Shown: one piece after another, positions 1-7,447 of the stretch
Layout of the letters: each line of letters begins with the position of its first letter
Position numbering within the stretch: position 1 is the stretch's first letter
DNA from: Streptomyces sp. CB09001
GTDB taxonomy: Bacteria; Actinomycetota; Actinomycetes; Streptomycetales; Streptomycetaceae
Reading direction: 5' to 3'
DNA: 64,000 nt
Assembly: GCF_003369795.1 (NCBI RefSeq)
Contig: NZ_CP026730.1
Location: 2,790,001 to 2,854,000 of the forward strand
Notes under the pieces: generated by a model
Database searches by the model: none
Seen by the model: only the letters and a program-made list of their open reading frames with translations
What the model was told of the DNA's origin: nothing
Position numbers and translations under genes: made by a program

Positions 1-788
1 ACGCGGCGGAAGGGGAACGGGGTGCCGTGCGCCTGGGCGGGGTAGGCGGCGCGCAGGACGGCCCGGTACTCGTGGACGAACGCGTCGCGGGCCGCCGGGT
101 CGCCGTCGAGGGCGTCCAGCACGGGCCGCAGCCCCGTCCCCCTGACCCAGTCGAGGACGGCGTCGTCGCCGGTCAGCAGGTGGACGTACGTCGTCTCCCA
201 CACGTCGGCGGTGCAGCCGGCGGCGGTCAGGCGGGCGAGGTAGCCCTCGGGGGTGAGGACGGCGTCGTCGTGGCGCAGGACGCCGTCGAGGCGGTCCCGC
301 CAGCGCCGGGAGCCGGCGAGTTCGCGCATCAGGCGGTGGCTGGGGGCGTCGAAGTTGCCGGGCACCTGGAGGGCGAGGGTGCCGCCGGGGGCGAGGCGGT
401 CGATCCAGCCGGGGAAGAGGTCGGCGTGGCCGGGGACCCACTGGAGGGTGGCGTTGCTGACGAGGAGGTCGCAGGGCTCGTCGGGGGTCCAGGTGCGGGC
501 GTCGGCATGGGCGAAGTCGAGGTGCCCGCCGCCGGGGGTGGGGCCGGCGTACTGCCGGGCGCGTTCGAGCATCCGGGGCGAGTTGTCGTAACCGGTGATG
601 CGGGCGGCGGGCCAGCGGTCGGCGAGCAGCACGGTGACGTTGCCGGGTCCGCAGCCGAGGTCGGCGATGCGGGGCGAGTCCGCGGGCAGGTCCGGTATCC
701 GGGCGAGAAGGTCGGTGAAGGGGCGGGCGCGGTGGCCGGCGTGACGCAGGTACTGGGCGGGGTCCCAGGTGGGGGCGGTGGCGGGCAT
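1..788 (-). CDS. tam: Trans-aconitate 2-methyltransferase (3' end outside window)
   Basis: SAM-dependent class I methyltransferase expected to methylate trans-aconitate, a spontaneous by-product of the TCA intermediate cis-aconitate that inhibits aconitase. The minus-strand reading frame is open from an ATG at 788 to the window edge, about 262 codons. It carries the SAM-binding motif ADLGCGPGN near residue 40, then the family signatures SNATLQWV and PGNFDAPSH. A GGAGG ribosome site lies 5-9 nt before the ATG. It is transcribed away from a MarR gene across a palindromic control region, the arrangement described for tam/tamR in S. coelicolor. E. coli Tam is about 250 aa, so only the last few residues should be missing. 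The identification rests on motifs plus context. Confidence 0.9.
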   Translation of the reverse strand, partial: MPATAPTWDPAQYLRHAGHRARPFTDLLARIPDLPADSPRIADLGCGPGNVTVLLADRWPAARITGYDNSPRMLERARQYAGPTPGGGHLDFAHADARTWTPDEPCDLLVSNATLQWVPGHADLFPGWIDRLAPGGTLALQVPGNFDAPSHRLMRELAGSRRWRDRLDGVLRHDDAVLTPEGYLARLTAAGCTADVWETTYVHLLTGDDAVLDWVRGTGLRPVLDALDGDPAARDAFVHEYRAVLRAAYPAQAHGTPFPFRR

Positions 789-843
789 GGAGCCTCCAGA
801 GGGTGTCCGTGCGGGACGGGTACCCAGCGTCACCCGCAATGTA

Positions 844-870
844 TCTCGACGTCAAGACAGTTGACTTCAA
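844..870. promoter_or_regulatory. TamR operator palindromes in the tam-tamR intergenic region
   Basis: Two dyads lie side by side between the divergent tam and tamR genes. TCTCGACGTCAAGA (844-857) is a 14-bp near-perfect palindrome of the form TCTnGACGTCnAGA. TTGACTTCAA (861-870) is a shorter imperfect one. MarR proteins bind such 14-18 bp dyads, and TamR of S. coelicolor is known to bind this intergenic region and to be released by citrate and aconitate isomers. The first dyad also contains a TTGACG hexamer reading toward tam, which could be its -35 box. Assignment to TamR is inferred from position and symmetry. Confidence 0.65.
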
Positions 871-907
871 GAGACTTCACGTCGACACAACCACTACACT
901 GATCGTC

Positions 908-1405
908 ATGGAGGACGAGGTCGATCGGCTGGTCGCAGCGTGGCGCCGGGAGCGCCCGGACCTCGACGTGGAACCGCTCGAGGTGCTGAGCCGTGTCAGC
1001 AGGCTGGCCCGGCACCTGGACCGCGCACGCCGGCTGGCCTTCTCCGAACACCAGCTGGAGCCGTGGGAGTTCGACGTGCTGACGGCGCTGCGCCGCGCGG
1101 GCGCCCCGTACCAGCTCTCACCGGGGCAGCTCCTCACCCAGACCCTGGTCACGTCGGGCACGATGACCAACCGGATCGACCGGCTGACCAAGAAGGGCCT
1201 GGTGGAGCGCCTGCCCGATCCCAGCGACCGACGCGGCGTCCTGGTCCGGCTCACGGACGAGGGCCGGGACCGTGCCGACCAGTCCCTGGCGGGCCTGCTG
1301 GCCCAGGAGCGCGCGATCCTGGGCGAACTCTCCCGCGCCCAGCGCACCGAGCTGGCGGCCCTGCTACGCCAGCTGACCGCCCCGTTCGACAACATCCCCG
1401 GCTGA
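908..1405 (+). CDS. tamR: MarR-family regulator TamR
   Basis: 165-aa winged-helix MarR repressor. The recognition region reads TSGTMTNRIDRL followed by the wing GLVERLPDPSDRRG, both hallmark MarR features, with dimerisation helices at each end. The ATG at 908 is preferred over upstream starts because the upstream extension runs through the operator palindromes at 844-870. Divergent orientation from tam identifies it as TamR, which in S. coelicolor senses citrate, cis- and trans-aconitate and controls tam and aconitase-related genes during oxidative stress. Its 3' end overlaps the convergent response regulator by 42 bp. Confidence 0.88.
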   Translation: MEDEVDRLVAAWRRERPDLDVEPLEVLSRVSRLARHLDRARRLAFSEHQLEPWEFDVLTALRRAGAPYQLSPGQLLTQTLVTSGTMTNRIDRLTKKGLVERLPDPSDRRGVLVRLTDEGRDRADQSLAGLLAQERAILGELSRAQRTELAALLRQLTAPFDNIPG

Positions 1406-2143
1406 GGGCCCGTCCAGATCCGCCGGCCCCACCCCCGCCCTGCGGGCCAGCGCCACGGCGGCCAGGGTGGAGTGGACGCCCAGCTTGCCCAGGACGTTCT
1501 GCATGTGGGTGCGGACCGTGTGCGGGGACAGGTACAGCCGCTCCGCGACCGCCTTGCGGCCCAGCCCGGCGACCATGCAGCGCAGCACCTCGCGCTCGCG
1601 CGGGGTCAGCGACTCCACCAGCAGCTCGCTCTCGGTGCGGTGCTTGCGGGCGGCGGTCAGCTCGCGCAGGACGCCGGTGAGCAGGGCCGGCGGCAGGTGC
1701 GTCTCGTCGCGCAGGACACCCCGGATGACGCTGAGCAGCCGCGACAGGGAGCAGTCCTTGGCCACCCACCCCGAGGCCCCGGCGCCCAGGGCGAGGGCCG
1801 CCCGCCGCGGGTCGTCCTTCTCGGCGAGGACGACGGTCCGTACGCCCGGCTGGCCCGAACGCACCCCGGCGACCAGCGAGATCCCGTCCACCAGCCCGTC
1901 CTCGTTGCCGTCCCGCACCGGCACGGCGGGCCGGACGCCGGGCACGTGGCCGCCCAGGTCGGCGTCGACGAGCAGCACGTCGAACCGCCGCCCCTCGGAC
2001 GTCGCCCGCTCCAGGCAGCGCAGTGCGGCCGGACCGCTGCCGGCCGCGGAGACGTCGACGTCGGGCTCGGCGGCCAGGGCGGCCGCGAGCGACTCGGCGA
2101 AGATGCGATGGTCGTCGACGACCAGGACTCGGATGCGAACCAC
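1364..2143 (-). CDS. LuxR-family (NarL type) response regulator
   Basis: 259 aa from a GTG at 2143 with an AGGAA ribosome site 7 nt upstream. The N-terminal receiver has the acidic pair at D10/D11 (VVDDHR), a probable phospho-acceptor D60 (LLVDADLGG) and the conserved lysine in GWVAKD. The usual Thr/Ser before the loop is Ala (VVLAEKD). The C-terminal LuxR helix-turn-helix reads LTPREREVLRCMVAGLGRKA and LSPHTVRTHMQNVLGKLG. No histidine kinase is adjacent, so it is an orphan or pairs with a remote kinase. The receiver has an insert of roughly 15 residues after D60 (about residues 64-80, GHVPGVRPAVPVRDGNE). A transposase relic ends only 10 nt before the start codon, so the native promoter may have been displaced. 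The 3' end overlaps tamR. Confidence 0.85.
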   Translation of the reverse strand: MVRIRVLVVDDHRIFAESLAAALAAEPDVDVSAAGSGPAALRCLERATSEGRRFDVLLVDADLGGHVPGVRPAVPVRDGNEDGLVDGISLVAGVRSGQPGVRTVVLAEKDDPRRAALALGAGASGWVAKDCSLSRLLSVIRGVLRDETHLPPALLTGVLRELTAARKHRTESELLVESLTPREREVLRCMVAGLGRKAVAERLYLSPHTVRTHMQNVLGKLGVHSTLAAVALARRAGVGPADLDGPSAGDVVERGGQLA

Positions 2144-2153
2144 GAAACCGTTC

Positions 2154-3068
2154 CTATTCAGTCGGCAGGAGTGAGTTTTGGACCCGTTCCTGCCCGCTGC
2201 GGGCACCCCGAACGGTGTTGGGTGTCCTGGTCGCCCGCGTTCGCGCCGTGTCCGGTGGCACGGATCGTGTCCGTGATCCGGGGATACGGGGGCAGGGTCC
2301 CTCACGCCCAGGAGGTTCCGGTCCGGCCTGGACGGTCCGATGCCCGCATCCATCGCTCCGGTGGGTGCGGGGCGGTGCCGTCCGACGCCGGACGGGAAAG
2401 CCCTGGGCGCGTCGCCCGATCGCGATGCTCGCCGCATCGTGCCGGGTCGTCCTACGGGTGGAGGTGGTGAGGGGCTTCTGCCAGTGCTGGGCGCCCCATT
2501 TGCTGGTGTAGGCGGGGTCGACGGCGATGATGGTGATGCCGGTTGCGTCGGCCATGGAGGTCAGGCGGGCGCGGAGCCGTGCGGTGGGCATGCCGGAGAT
2601 CAGCTGCCGGAATCGCCTCCTCGCACCATGCTTCTCCCTGGTCTTCTCAGCGGTGAAGTCGAGGTCCTCGACGGCGATCGCCTTCACACCGCGGGCGGTG
2701 GCCCAGTGCAGGAGCCGGGTCAGGGCGTGGCGGACCCGAGCGTCGCGATGCTCGGCCGGGCCGGCGAGGTCGTAGGAGAAGCAGCGGGAGTCTCCGCCCG
2801 GATTGCCGTGAGTGTTCAGGTGCCAGGCGGCGAGGTGGTCGGCGTTCATATCGACCCCGATCACCCCCTCCACCGATGCGGCGTCATGATCCAGCCCGTC
2901 ACGACAACGCGTCTTCAGGTCCCGGGACGCCAGTGCGCCCGGATGCGCACCCACCTGCCGTAGTACCTCCGCGTGCATGGCAGTGAGCTGCCCCAGCCGG
3001 GTACGCACAGCCACCCCCGACGGACCCGGCACGACCAACGGCGCCCCGATCTTCCGTAGACCACCCAT
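2154..3068 (-). pseudogene. TnpB/OrfB-type transposase relic with internal deletion
   Basis: 304-codon open frame related to the zinc-ribbon-less TnpB (IS200/IS605 OrfB-like) proteins common in Streptomyces. The RuvC-like acidic triad is visible: GVDMNADHLA (Asp), IAVEDLDF (Glu) and TRHDAASIAIGRRAQG (Asp). Where classical TnpB has a CxxC...CxxC zinc ribbon, this has YTSKWGAQHWQKPL with no cysteine pairs. From memory of the family, full-length members carry roughly 250-300 residues between the N-terminal VRTRLGQL segment and the first RuvC motif. Here that part is missing while the frame stays open, so the RNA-binding lobe appears deleted. The TAG stop (2156-2154) sits 10 nt before the response-regulator start. 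Called a pseudogene because of the deletion; residual function cannot be excluded. Confidence 0.7.
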
Positions 3069-3562
3069 CCCCGCACCCCCGATCAGTCACGATGACCCTG
3101 CACACCGCCCTCAACGAACACCCACGCCCAACGTCACGCATTCGACAGGCGAACTCTCGTTCGCTTTCGGAAGCAGACCCTTCTCAACCCACCATCACGC
3201 TCACCGATTCACCCCGGAGCACACTCGTACGCAGTCAACGGCCAGCGGTTCCCAACCCCCTCCCCCGAGCTCCGCCAGGAGCAGGGGATACCCATCGTCT
3301 GTCCGTCCTCGGATGACGGCACCGGCACGGGTACGACGCCCAGGGCCCTGCATCCAGCTGTGCTGTTGTGCTCGGTACTCCGGGACGGATCGCCGCAGCC
3401 GCACGGCCGCCGCCGTGCAGTAACCGCTACCCCCACCCCGGGAGTCGTACCCGGCTGTCTCGCCCCCTGAACGGCACCGGCCCCCACCGGTGCTGCTCAT
3501 CAGAGTACGGACGGGCGCCGGGAGCGGAAGGCTATTTGCAGAACTGACTCGGCGGCACGTTT
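3069..3562. other. Gene-free stretch beside the transposase relic
   Basis: No convincing coding region: the open frames here have arginine- and proline-rich shadow composition and no ribosome sites. Two small hairpins can be seen. At 3261-3288, TCCCC and GCTCC pair with GGAGC and GGGG, resembling the dispersed GC-rich palindromes found between Streptomyces genes. At 3474-3493, GCACCGG pairs with CCGGTGC around a 6-nt loop. The stretch probably contains the left end of the inserted element and the former upstream region of the regulator, but I could not fix an element boundary. Confidence 0.5.
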
Positions 3563-4018
3563 ATGGTGAGCCGCATGTTTCGTCTTGTGACAGAAGTCGA
3601 CAAGGAACGGCGCGATCTGCTGCGCACCCGCCTGCGGGAGACGAACACAGCGGCCTCCTCCGTCCTGCGTTCCCTGCGCGGAACCCCTCACGAACGCGAA
3701 TTCCCGCTGCACGTGTGGGTGCTGGACGCCACCGGTGGCCTGGCGGGCGGCCTGGTCGGGCACACCTGGGCGACCTGGCTCCACGTGACCTACCTGTGGG
3801 TGGACGGCGGCCACCGCGGTGCGGGCCTCGGCTCCGCCCTCCTCGACGAGGCGGAACGCACCGCCCGCACCGAACGCCGCTGTGCCGCCGCCCGGGTGGA
3901 GACCTGGGACTTCCAGGCCCCGGGCTTCTACACGAAGCGCGGCTACGACGTCATGTGCGTGATCCCCGACTACCCGCCGGGGATCACGGAGTACACGCTG
4001 GTGAAGCGGCTCGGCTGA
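3563..4018 (+). CDS. GNAT-family N-acetyltransferase
   Basis: 151-aa single-domain acetyltransferase. The acetyl-CoA pyrophosphate loop is in LWVDGGHRGAGLGSALLDEA (motif A, about residues 77-97). Motif B follows in VETWDFQAPGFYTKRGYDV. The substrate cannot be told from sequence. A GGCGG stretch lies 7 nt before the ATG at 3563. An in-frame ATG at 3575, preceded by GGTGAG, is an equally good start and would give 147 aa. It converges with galK, with only 5 nt between stop codons. Confidence 0.85.
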   Translation: MVSRMFRLVTEVDKERRDLLRTRLRETNTAASSVLRSLRGTPHEREFPLHVWVLDATGGLAGGLVGHTWATWLHVTYLWVDGGHRGAGLGSALLDEAERTARTERRCAAARVETWDFQAPGFYTKRGYDVMCVIPDYPPGITEYTLVKRLG

Positions 4019-4023
4019 CCGGC

Positions 4024-5187
4024 TCAGACCAGCCGCCGCGCCCCCGCCGAGGGCACCGCCCCGAACACCCGCGGGGCTTTGAAGCCCGACGCGGCGAACG
4101 CGTCCTCCACCGCCTTGGTGACGGCGTCCACGTCGGCGGCCTCCACCAGGACGATCGCCGAGCCGCCGAAGCCGCCGCCGGTCATCCGGGCGCCGAGGGC
4201 GCCGGAGGCCAGGGCCGTGTCGACGACCAGGTCAAGCTCGGGGCAGGAGATGCGGAAGTCGTCGCGCAGTGAGGCGTGGCCCTCGACGAGGACGGGGCCG
4301 ATGGCCCGGGTGTCGCCGGACTCCAGCAGCGACACCACCCGCTCGACGCGCTCGTCCTCGGTCACCACGTGCCGGACCAGACGGCGCACCTCCTCCTCGT
4401 CGCCCAGCCGCTCCAGCGCCGCGTCCAGCCCGGCGTAGGGCACGTCGCGCAGCGCGTCGACGCCCAGCAGCGCGGCGCCCTTCTCGCAGCCCGCGCGGCG
4501 CTTGCCGTACTCGCCCTCGCTGTGGGAGTGCTTGACCCGGGTGTCGACGACCAGCAGGCGCATCCCCTCGGCGGCGAGGTCGAAGGGGATCTGCCGCTGG
4601 GAGAGGTCGCGGGTGTCGAGGAACAGGGCGTGGCCCGTCTCGCAGCAGGCGGACGCCGTCTGGTCCATGATGCCGACGGGGGCGCCGACGTAGACGTTCT
4701 CCGCGCGCTGGCACAGCCGGGCCAGCTGCCAGCCGCGCAGGCCGAGGGAGTAGAGGTCGTTCAACGCCAGTGCCACCACGACCTCCAGGGCCGCCGAGGA
4801 CGAGAGCCCCGCGCCCGACGGGACGGTCGAGGCCAGGTGGACGTCGGCGCCGGTCAGCTCGTGGCCCGCCTCGCGCAGCGCCCAGACGACGCCCGAGGGG
4901 TACGCGGTCCAGGACTTGTCCGAGCCGGGGGTCAGGTCGGCGACGCGCAGCTCGACCGGTCCGGCGTCGATGTCCGCCGAGTGCAGGCGCAGGACGCCGT
5001 CGTCGCGCCGGGAGACGGCCGCGACGGCCTGGTGCGGCAGGGCGAACGGCATGACGAAGCCGTCGTTGTAGTCGGTGTGCTCCCCGATGAGGTTCACCCG
5101 GCCCGGCGCCGCCCACACCCCCTCCGGCTCCGCCCCGTACAGCTCCCGGAACCGCTCGCCTACGATTCCCGCGACAGCCTCGCCCAT
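4024..5187 (-). CDS. galK: Galactokinase
   Basis: 387-aa cytoplasmic GHMP kinase phosphorylating galactose to galactose-1-phosphate in the Leloir pathway. The N-terminal galactokinase signature PGRVNLIGEHTDYNDG, the ATP-binding motif PSGAGLSSSAAL and the C-terminal motif GARMTGGGFGGSA are all present. The start is the ATG at 5187, which has a GAGGGG ribosome site 7 nt upstream; a longer in-frame extension lacks one. It is the last gene of galT-galE-galK, 38 nt after galE. The order and strand match the galactose-inducible gal operon characterised in S. lividans. Confidence 0.97.
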   Translation of the reverse strand: MGEAVAGIVGERFRELYGAEPEGVWAAPGRVNLIGEHTDYNDGFVMPFALPHQAVAAVSRRDDGVLRLHSADIDAGPVELRVADLTPGSDKSWTAYPSGVVWALREAGHELTGADVHLASTVPSGAGLSSSAALEVVVALALNDLYSLGLRGWQLARLCQRAENVYVGAPVGIMDQTASACCETGHALFLDTRDLSQRQIPFDLAAEGMRLLVVDTRVKHSHSEGEYGKRRAGCEKGAALLGVDALRDVPYAGLDAALERLGDEEEVRRLVRHVVTEDERVERVVSLLESGDTRAIGPVLVEGHASLRDDFRISCPELDLVVDTALASGALGARMTGGGFGGSAIVLVEAADVDAVTKAVEDAFAASGFKAPRVFGAVPSAGARRLV

Positions 5188-5225
5188 GCCCTGACCCCTC
5201 GCCCTTCCGGTGACTGCGGTACGTA

Positions 5226-6188
5226 CTAGCCCGCGCGCCGCTGCGTGAACTCCCACGCGTCCGACACGATGCCCGCGAGGTCCGCGCGGGACGGGTTCCA
5301 GCCCAGTTTCTCGCGGGCGGTGTCGGCCGACGCCACGAGGACCGCCGGGTCGCCGCCCCGGCGCGGGGCCACCACCTCGGGAATCGGATGGCCCGTCACC
5401 CGCCGCACGGTCTCGACGACCTCGCGGACGGAGAAGCCGTTGCCGTTGCCCAGGTTGCAGACGAGGTGCTCGCCCGGGGTGGCGGCCTCGACGGCCAGCA
5501 GGTGGGCCTCGGCCAGGTCGGCGACGTGGATGTAGTCGCGCACACAGGTGCCGTCCGGCGTCGGGTAGTCGTCGCCGTAGACGGAGATGGCCTCACGGCG
5601 GCCCTGCGCCACCTGGAGGACCAGCGGAATGAGATGCGACTCGGGGTCGTGGCGCTCGCCGTACTCCCCGTACGCGCCCGCGACGTTGAAGTACCGCAGC
5701 GAGACCGCGCCCAGGCCGTGGGCCGCCGCCTCCCCGGTGATCATGTGGTCGACGGCCAGCTTGGAGGCGCCGTACGGGTTCGTGGGCCTGGTCGGCGCGG
5801 ACTCGGTGATCGGCACCTGCTCGGGCTCGCCGTACGTGGCGGCGGTGGAGGAGAAGACGAGCCGCCGCACGCCCGCGCCCCGCATCGCCTCCAGCAGCGC
5901 CATGCTGCCACCGACGTTGTTGTCCCAGTACTTCTCGGGCTTCACGACCGACTCGCCGACCTGGGAGAAGGCGGCGAAGTGCAGCACGCCGTCGAACGAG
6001 GCGTCCAGCCACTTGGCCGCGTCCCGGATGTCGCCCTCGACGAACGAGGCCCCCGCCGGAACACCCTCGCGGAAACCGGTCGACAGATTGTCGAGCACGA
6101 CGACCTCGTGCCCCGCCTCCACCAAGTGCTGGGCGACGACGCTGCCGACGTATCCCGCACCACCTGTCACCAGGTACTTCCCGCTCAT
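5226..6188 (-). CDS. galE: UDP-glucose 4-epimerase
   Basis: 320-aa extended short-chain dehydrogenase interconverting UDP-galactose and UDP-glucose. The NAD-binding motif [10 protein letters not shown] is at residues 7-16, the catalytic serine region SSTAATYG near 113-120, and the YxxxK pair is Y139/K143 in [13 protein letters not shown]. The ATG overlaps the galT stop in an ATGA arrangement, which suggests translational coupling. An internal constitutive promoter (galP2) is known upstream of galE in S. lividans, but I could not place it here. Confidence 0.97.
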   Translation of the reverse strand: MSGKYLVTGGAGYVGSVVAQHLVEAGHEVVVLDNLSTGFREGVPAGASFVEGDIRDAAKWLDASFDGVLHFAAFSQVGESVVKPEKYWDNNVGGSMALLEAMRGAGVRRLVFSSTAATYGEPEQVPITESAPTRPTNPYGASKLAVDHMITGEAAAHGLGAVSLRYFNVAGAYGEYGERHDPESHLIPLVLQVAQGRREAISVYGDDYPTPDGTCVRDYIHVADLAEAHLLAVEAATPGEHLVCNLGNGNGFSVREVVETVRRVTGHPIPEVVAPRRGGDPAVLVASADTAREKLGWNPSRADLAGIVSDAWEFTQRRAG

Positions 6189-7246
6189 GAACTCGCTACC
6201 TCTCGCAGTCGCTCGGCCGCGCGCTCCGGGGGTACGTCGTTGATGAACACGTTCATTCCGGATTCGGAGCCCGCGAGGAACTTCAGCTTGCCGGACGTAC
6301 GGCGGATAGTGAAAAGTTCCAGGTGGAGCGCGAAGTCGTCGCGCGTCACACCCTCGAACTCCTCCAGCTGCCCGAACGGCGCCTGGTGCCAGGCCGCGAT
6401 GTAGGGGGTCGGGGGCTCGCCCTCGCCGAAGATCCGGTCGAAGCGCCTCAGCAGCTCCAGGTAGACCTTGGGGAATTCTGTGCGAGCCGCCTCGTCGAGC
6501 CCGAGCAGATCGGGCACCCGCCGCTTCGGGTAGAGGTGCACCTCGTACGGCCAGTGCGCCGCGTACGGCACGAAGGCGGCCCAGTGCTCACCCTCCAGGA
6601 CAACCCGCTCACCGGCCAGCTCCTCCTCCAGCACGGCGTCGAACAGGTTGTCCCCGCCCGTCGCGTCCTTGTGGGCGGCGAGTGAACGGAGCATCAGGGC
6701 GGTGCGGGGGGTGGTGAACGGGTAGGCGTAGATCTGCCCGTGCGGGTGACCCAGCGTCACCCCGATCTCGGCGCCCCGGTTCTCGAAGCAGAACACCTGT
6801 TCAACGCAGGGCAGATGGGACAGCTCGGAGGTGCGGTCCGTCCAGGCGTCGAGCACCAGCCGGGCCTGCTCCTCGCTCAGGTCGGCGAAGGAGGCGTCGT
6901 GGTCGGAGGTGAAGCAGACGACCTCGCAGCGGCCGGAGTCGCCGGCCAGCGACGGGAAGCGGTTCTCGAAGACCACCACGTCGTAGGCGGAGTCCGGAAT
7001 CTCGCTCAGCCGCTCCCCGGCCGACGGGCACAGCGGGCACTGGTCGGCCGGCGGATGGTAGGTGCGCCCCTGCCGGTGCGAGGCGACGGCGACCGAGTCG
7101 CCGAGCAGCGGGTCGCGACGCACCTCGGACGTGGTGACGGTCCGTTCCAGCGGACGGCGGTCCACGGCGTCGCGCACGGTGTCGTCACGCAGGTCGTAGT
7201 AGACCAGCTCACGGCCGTCCGCCAGCCGGGTCGAGGTCTTCTTCAC
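6185..7246 (-). CDS. galT: Galactose-1-phosphate uridylyltransferase
   Basis: 353-aa HIT-superfamily enzyme that exchanges galactose-1-phosphate with UDP-glucose. The nucleophile motif [12 protein letters not shown] gives H167-P-H169, with H169 expected to be uridylylated. The zinc-binding CPLC pair is at C70/C73. The GTG at 7246 is chosen because AGAGGAG lies 7 nt upstream; the ATG-initiated extension has no ribosome site. First gene of the gal operon, downstream of a repeat-rich promoter region. Confidence 0.96.
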   Translation of the reverse strand: MKKTSTRLADGRELVYYDLRDDTVRDAVDRRPLERTVTTSEVRRDPLLGDSVAVASHRQGRTYHPPADQCPLCPSAGERLSEIPDSAYDVVVFENRFPSLAGDSGRCEVVCFTSDHDASFADLSEEQARLVLDAWTDRTSELSHLPCVEQVFCFENRGAEIGVTLGHPHGQIYAYPFTTPRTALMLRSLAAHKDATGGDNLFDAVLEEELAGERVVLEGEHWAAFVPYAAHWPYEVHLYPKRRVPDLLGLDEAARTEFPKVYLELLRRFDRIFGEGEPPTPYIAAWHQAPFGQLEEFEGVTRDDFALHLELFTIRRTSGKLKFLAGSESGMNVFINDVPPERAAERLREVASS

Positions 7247-7447
7247 TGCCGCACTCCTCTGCACCCACCCATGACAGTCACCAGGACACCCGTCAATCAT
7301 CCAACACAATCAAACATAACACATCACAACCCACCACCCCCACACCACATCACAATCAAACAAAGTTCATCACCAAAAGTGTTCAATTACTGAACGCGGA
7401 GGCGTAGGTTCCGCTCCGGATCAGTTCGCGAACGAAGCGAGTGCTTA
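7247..7447. promoter_or_regulatory. gal operon / symporter divergent control region (galP1 equivalent)
   Basis: About 200 bp of unusually AT-rich DNA between galT and the divergent symporter. On the galT strand the 12-mer TGTTTGATTGTG occurs twice (7305-7316 and 7351-7362), 46 bp apart and so roughly on one helical face. GTTCA and TGAAC form an inverted repeat around ATTAC at 7381-7395. GTTCGCGAAC at 7424-7433 is a perfect 10-bp palindrome close to the symporter start. S. lividans galP1 is galactose-inducible and glucose-repressed. These repeats are candidate operators for its repressor, but exact -10/-35 boxes are not assigned. Confidence 0.65.

Noticed and set aside
3201..3500. Open frames in the spacer beside the transposase relic
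   Set aside because: No ribosome site, no domain, and one of them reads through a dispersed-type GC-rich palindrome.
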